A stretch of DNA of 64,000 nucleotides, taken from assembly GCA_009760855.2 (NCBI GenBank), contig WPIO01000019.1:248001-312000 (forward strand), in the 5' to 3' direction. Made by a program: the position numbers and the translations under genes. Source of the stretch: Cristatella mucedo. Taxonomy: Eukaryota > Bryozoa > Phylactolaemata > Cristatellidae. Below are positions 59,517 to 64,000 of the stretch, one piece after another. Each line of letters begins with the position of its first letter. Positions within the stretch are counted from its first letter, which is position 1. Under the pieces are notes generated by a model. The model ran no database searches. It saw only the letters and a program-made list of their open reading frames with translations, and had not been told where the DNA came from.

Positions 59517-61391
59517 CTAAAATTAAGAGTTTAAAAAATAAAGAACAGTCAAAATGACTTAGCCATGATGCATTAGCTTTAAGGTTAAGTCGTGTCGAAG
59601 TGCGTTTCTCTCACAAGTTGGTCGCGTCTAATGACTTAATCAAACAAGGCAACTCCCTGTCTATATCCGTTTTCTATTTAGAAGAAATACACTGTAGCAA
59701 TTGTGATGATTGCCAAATAAATCTATCCTCTAAAACAGCAGTGACCACAGGGAGGAATTGAGATATGGAAAGGTTGAACGGTTAAGGGCCACTAAGGAAA
59801 TACATTTCAGTAGAATCCAAAAAACTGCATAATAGAGGCCTAGACCTATCTAATAAAGGTAAGTTTTTATCGCCAATGAGAAACTGTATAATTTAAGTTA
59901 AAAGATATACACAATCTAAAAGCAGACCGATGAAGTGGGTACTGAATGCAGGCTGCTCAAACAGACATTTTAATGATACTTTAAAAAGAGGGACTTGTCG
60001 CGGACAACTGGATCCAGTAGCTAAGACTTTCAGCTAACAACGACAAGTACTCAATTACGGCTTTTTTTGGCTCCTCAATAGACTTTGCTGTTTGAATAAT
60101 TTAATATATTTAGGTTGATTATTGACATTAGATCCCATAAAAATTTAAACAGATGTGAGAATTAATGTAATGATAAATTCTGAGACACTTCTTTATTTGA
60201 CCTGGGTTAAACAACTGCGATATTCGATAGGGTTCGTCTACTAAGTAACAGGAAAAAAACAGAATTGCATTTAGATTTTATCACTAATGGTTGAATTAGT
60301 AGCCATTACAGTCTCATTGGCTCAATGGTAAGGCATGGGTCCAGGAAACGAAAGCTTTGAGAGTCATATTAGATTTGAGGTCTCCCATGTTTCCTTTTCA
60401 TGCCCCGAAGTAAGAAGGCCTAGAAGATTTTTAGCAATTAAGGCCCATAAAGATTTGCTAAAATGAATGGTTTGTATCTCCTGCATGAATGCTGAGATAA
60501 TGAATTCTAATTTCGAATGCATACATTTAGCATGCCAGTAGAAATTGATTGATACTGCACACTATTTGGCAGTGGCGACGACAATAAAACGTCTCTACAA
60601 GCTCAAATTCACCATACCTCCATGAAATTATGATACAAATAGTATTAAGGGAAAAAGGAAATTTTCAATACTGTAGATGAAGTATCTGAATAAGCGGAAC
60701 TTGAAAATCAAGTTAAAGAAGCAAGAGGATCTTGACACTTAGGTCGACTACGTCTAGAGGGGCCGAATATGAGGCTTGTGGCTAATCGCGAGCCTGTTAG
60801 AGCTTTCACAGTTTGCTTGGATTGCAAGTCATGTCCAACCTTTGGCCCTAGCTTGAATCTCTTTTGAGTACACCATAGAGCATTTGTTAAGTTAATCAGT
60901 GTTATTCATAATCAATACATTTTCATAACAGTTAAACAATTATGCTGCACAAATGTGCTGTGGCGTAAACAGCCTTTAATCGAAGCATCGCTTAATGGTG
61001 TGACTAAAAAACTATGTAAAGAGAATTTGAGAAAAGCTCTAAAATTACTGTTTGCACTAATCTTCACACATGTGACTTTATTTTAGTAGTGGCAATGTGA
61101 CAGTTATCTTCAATAAAAAACCTAGCTTATTGACATTCTTTCAATAGTTATTTAAGACACGAATACACCTAACCATAATGGATGTCTTCATTAACCTGAT
61201 AAGCTTGTACAAGTATCTTTGAAAAGTGACAAGTGAGAAAACCTGGCTTAGCAATACATTAAGCCTCAGTACACGTAGACGTGTACATACAACCTTAGAT
61301 AATTTAGATCTAGAAAAAAATGTCCCTACGTGTAATGGTGCAGTAAATAAATAAAAAAATTGTAGAGCAAGCACTAGAAATAGGCACTCAC
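59517..61391. other. Intron between Fn3 and TM exons
   Basis: About 1.9 kb of AT-rich sequence separates the two exons. Apart from a tRNA-like stretch at 60308-60395 I see no repeat or gene. Confidence 0.6.
60308..60395 (+). other. tRNA-like stretch (A box only)
   Basis: TTGGCTCAATGGTAAGG (60317-60333) is an excellent A box. The expected B box about 45 bases downstream reads GAGAGTCATATTAGA, which is poor. It is probably a decayed SINE head or tRNA pseudogene inside the intron. Confidence 0.4.
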
Positions 61392-61676
61392 AGCTGGCGT
61401 CACTTATAATCAAGACCAAACTTGAATTTGTTGATGTTGATTTATTCAGTCCATCAGTTCTAGTTGCTGACACAGTTACGGAGTAGCGGGTATTATACTG
61501 GAGCACTGACGTGTCGAGTTCTAACGATTTCGTGGCGAAGGTCCAGGTATGATTTTCCGATGTAACAATGACAACATAATGAAGATTCAGACATCTGTTG
61601 GAAGGTGGTGACCACTGAATTTTAAACTTCATGTTGGGGAAAGACTCAATCTTGATGCTAAACGGTGGCTCTGGTG
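61392..61676 (-). CDS. Exon: fibronectin type III domain
   Basis: This 285-bp phase 1-1 exon has acceptor CGTTTAG and donor AGCT/GTGAGT. The 95 residues have Fn3 hallmarks: the opening P-P (PEPPFSIKIE), the strand-B/C Trp (FKIQWSPPSN), LHYVVIVTS, and the strand-F Tyr region (LQYNTRYSVTVSATRTDG). It carries potential N-glycosylation sites (ENHT, LNKST, TNSS). Fn3 domains serve adhesion and ligand binding outside the cell. Being followed in phase by the TM exon, it is the membrane-proximal domain. More ectodomain exons should lie upstream but were not identified. Confidence 0.87.
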
Positions 61677-61836
61677 CTAAACGATACACATCAATATCAG
61701 TCGTGCTTAAATACCGATATTCTATCGATCACAAAACATCACATGGCATCCGATTACATAGCTCATGACTCCAATAGATTCAAGACTATAGAATTCACAG
61801 AGGAAAGCATTATTACTCTAATCGATGGGACCCTGT

Positions 61837-61960
61837 TTGACCCAGGCGTTAAGGTGCTCACCAAGGATGACTGAGGTCAAGGTGCAGGTTCAATCGTTAG
61901 TACACTCGTAAAGCGCCTCGACAGAAATTCGGTTCACTCGGGGAGCTATCAGACCGATTG
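61837..61960 (+). mobile_element. tRNA-like SINE (SINE-3), second copy
   Basis: TTGACCCAGGCGTTAAGGTG fits the SINE-3 A-box segment of 57841. GCAGGTTCAATCGT (61884-61897) supplies a B box, better than that of the first copy. The small plus frame at 61665-61874 over it is not a gene. Confidence 0.6.
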
Positions 61961-62153
61961 CTTCTCTAAGCACACCCCTTTAATTTGCCTGAAAATTTCG
62001 TTCAAAAGCCAGCATTATGAATAGAAATGTTGTGACTAGTTATACATTTAAAAACTGTAGATCTGATCTACCTAAAATCTAATATATCTGAAAGTTGCGC
62101 TATTTTAAACCTTAATGGTTAAATCTGAGGAAAAACAGAAATGAGATATTTTG

Positions 62154-62404
62154 CTACCACTGAAAGTGTGAATCCCCGAGCTCATAGTTGATACAACAGA
62201 AGGTATCACTAGGGATAGAAATTACAGATTTTTGCATTGAAGAGCCTGGGCATGTCTGTGGCTCTAAATCAATGCTACGTAACGGGCTATCGAGAGAGAT
62301 ATTCATTAAGTTTTCATCACAATATCTTTTTTGTCTGCTTACTTGCCGTTGAGGATGATACAATTTTAATGCCCGACTTTTTGGCTTTAAGTTTCGTATT
62401 AAGG
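62154..62404 (-). CDS. Possible terminal exon of an upstream gene
   Basis: After an acceptor-like TTAAAGCAG the minus strand is open for 82 codons to a TAG at 62154. It starts with a basic segment (LIRNLKPKSRALKLYHPQRQ) and ends with polar sequence containing YELGDSHFQW. The pattern resembles a short cytoplasmic tail after a membrane anchor. An internal GTAAGC after PQRQ is an alternative donor. It would belong to a separate gene ending just upstream of the Fn3 exon. No homology is recognised. Confidence 0.3.
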
Positions 62405-64000
62405 CTGCTTTAAATGTGTCTCACTGTTAAGGTAAAGTCGCTGCTTTAAATGTGACTCACAGCTAAGTAAAAGTAGCAATCTAAAAAATGTGCTGTAACG
62501 ACGGAGCATAAGGCTTACACAAAAAAAGAAGGTTCTGTAAGTAATGGTACTTCAGTAATAACAGACTTTCATCATGAACCCATTCAGACAACCGTAGGTT
62601 GGCAGCTCTATTCAGAGCTTCCATTCTTGCGTTTATTTACTCTACACATTAATAGTGAGCGCATCTTCTGCGGACTATCTTTTCAACGCGAACAAAACCA
62701 AATATATCCAGAGGGCTAGGGTTGGGTTTATTGATTTAAAAAGAGGTGATTAACTATTAACGCATCACAATATAAAGTAATCAAATGAAAGAAAAGTCCA
62801 AAAACAGTCATGCAAGCAGGCCCAATAAGTTAAAGTGTAGTCATTAGATACCATGCAAAATAGCTGGTCTAAGAAAGTTAGAGCAAAATTTCCAACCTGC
62901 CGACAATGTGGATTTTCAAATTTAGGCCGGTCAGACATAGTAGAAGTAAAACAGGTGGCTAACGTTTTTTTTTTGATTAAATTGACACGTCTTTTTGTTT
63001 GTTCCCGTACGAAGTTAGTGTCCCATACCTCTGAAACCTTGTGCAAAGAAGGACGTCGGCACTTCAATAAAAAGCATTTCAAAACACTGTCAAAGCATTG
63101 CTATTTTGCATTTGATTCAAAGTTAACATAACGACAGCGGTCAATAGGATGCCTATGAGTATCAGCCATGTGATGAAAAACTGATACATTTGACGTTACT
63201 GATTGGGGTACTCACCAATGCAAGCACGTAATAACCTTGGTTATCAAACTTTCATCTTTCTTATATAAGAAAATGCAAAGCTTACAGGTATTGAAGCAAG
63301 TTGTCCATATTTCTCTCTGAGGAATTGTAAAATTTCTGCGTTCATTTAAAGCTGATATTTTCCTTAGAAGATATCGAAATACCAATATGTGGCTTTCGAA
63401 AAATTTATAGCCCCGTTTCGTACTCTCAGAAAAAGATTCGCGAAGCTTGGAGTTATTAAATTTGACGGATTCAATAAATGGCACAGGCAGAGCGAATATT
63501 CGCTCTTTTCATTGATATTCCTTTAACAAATAAGACTCTTGGATTTTCACTAGCCGTATTGCAATGGCTGCAATGTAAAAATGTCCGGATTAGCCCTGAA
63601 GATTAGATAACAAGTTCCCTGTGATGCAGTACATTTTCGAAATGCGACTACCAGCGTAAGTAAAGAAAGCGTGCAAAACTAAATAAGTGTGAAAAATAAG
63701 ACGATACGGCTTGAGCAAAATGAAGCAAGAGGTAGCATTTAGCAGACATATCCTAAGATGCAATCACATGCTATCTAGCTATCATGCACACCTAATCTGA
63801 ATGATTTCAATAATGTCCAAAGGTTACTATGTCACGAAAGCCCAAGATTAAATTGCCAAGGTTCAAGTGCAGCAACTTAAAGATGACACGTCCGCTTTAC
63901 ACTAAGAAGTCAAGGATATACACAACACCTATTATAAATTATGAAAAAATAAGAAACCTCACACACGACTAGAATTAAAAATATTGAGCTCGTTCTAGAA
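62405..64000. other. Unassigned; candidate exon fragments on minus strand
   Basis: Two minus-strand hints exist. A 36-codon frame at 63079-63189 begins MYQFFITWLILIGILLTAVV, which could be a signal or membrane segment. An open frame ending at an excellent donor (CATTG/GTGAGT, exon end 63216) reads back past TTCCTCAG (REIWTTCFNTCKLC). Their phases do not join, so I do not annotate a gene. The plus frame 62853-63131 is unsupported. Confidence 0.3.

Overview
The window is eukaryotic, animal-type DNA. There are no operons or long uninterrupted bacterial-style genes. It has short exons with GT..AG boundaries, a fibronectin type III exon followed by a transmembrane exon, and dense decayed retrotransposons with microsatellite tails, tRNA-like SINEs and satellite-like arrays. 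I infer an invertebrate, possibly a non-bilaterian such as a sponge. No feature seen here fixes the species.

Layout. 0.5-3.2 kb: a decayed hAT (ZMYM1/DUF4371-like) transposase cut by an L2/CR1-like fragment. 3.2-11.8 kb: scattered SINE and L2 pieces, then an unassigned CpG-rich zone. 11.8-16.7 kb: a cluster of L2 family A copies, one nested inside another with a visible target duplication. 16.7-19.3 kb: a dead Ty3/gypsy element whose integrase lies upstream of its reverse transcriptase, as in Gmr1-like elements. 19.3-28 kb: L2 families B and C, plus a gag-only LTR element inserted in a family C copy. 28.2-32.8 kb: a large satellite-like block of about 175-bp units in two inverted arms. A third array lies at 45.1-46.7 kb. 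33-45 kb: mostly anonymous DNA with an LTR-like GA-rich region and further L2 and SINE copies. 47.5-62.4 kb: a minus-strand gene with widely spaced exons. Its introns are packed with L2 copies, one of which carries a solo LTR with a perfect 5-bp target duplication.

The best-supported host gene runs on the minus strand. A 285-bp Fn3 exon (61392-61676), a 97-bp transmembrane exon (59420-59516) and a 72-bp basic juxtamembrane exon (59247-59318) join in matching phase. Two further exons (about 54468-54531 and 47563-47927) may give its cytoplasmic tail, which has four spaced Tyr-x-x-hydrophobic motifs. It reads as a single-pass receptor or adhesion protein; the ligand and the remaining exons are unknown.

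Family labels L2-A, L2-B and L2-C are mine, for CR1/L2-like non-LTR elements told apart by their 3' ends. A ends in (TTA)n after a covarying hairpin, B ends in (ATTAC)n, and the tail of C is not seen. All boundaries were read by eye and may be off by tens of bases unless a target duplication or splice site fixes them.
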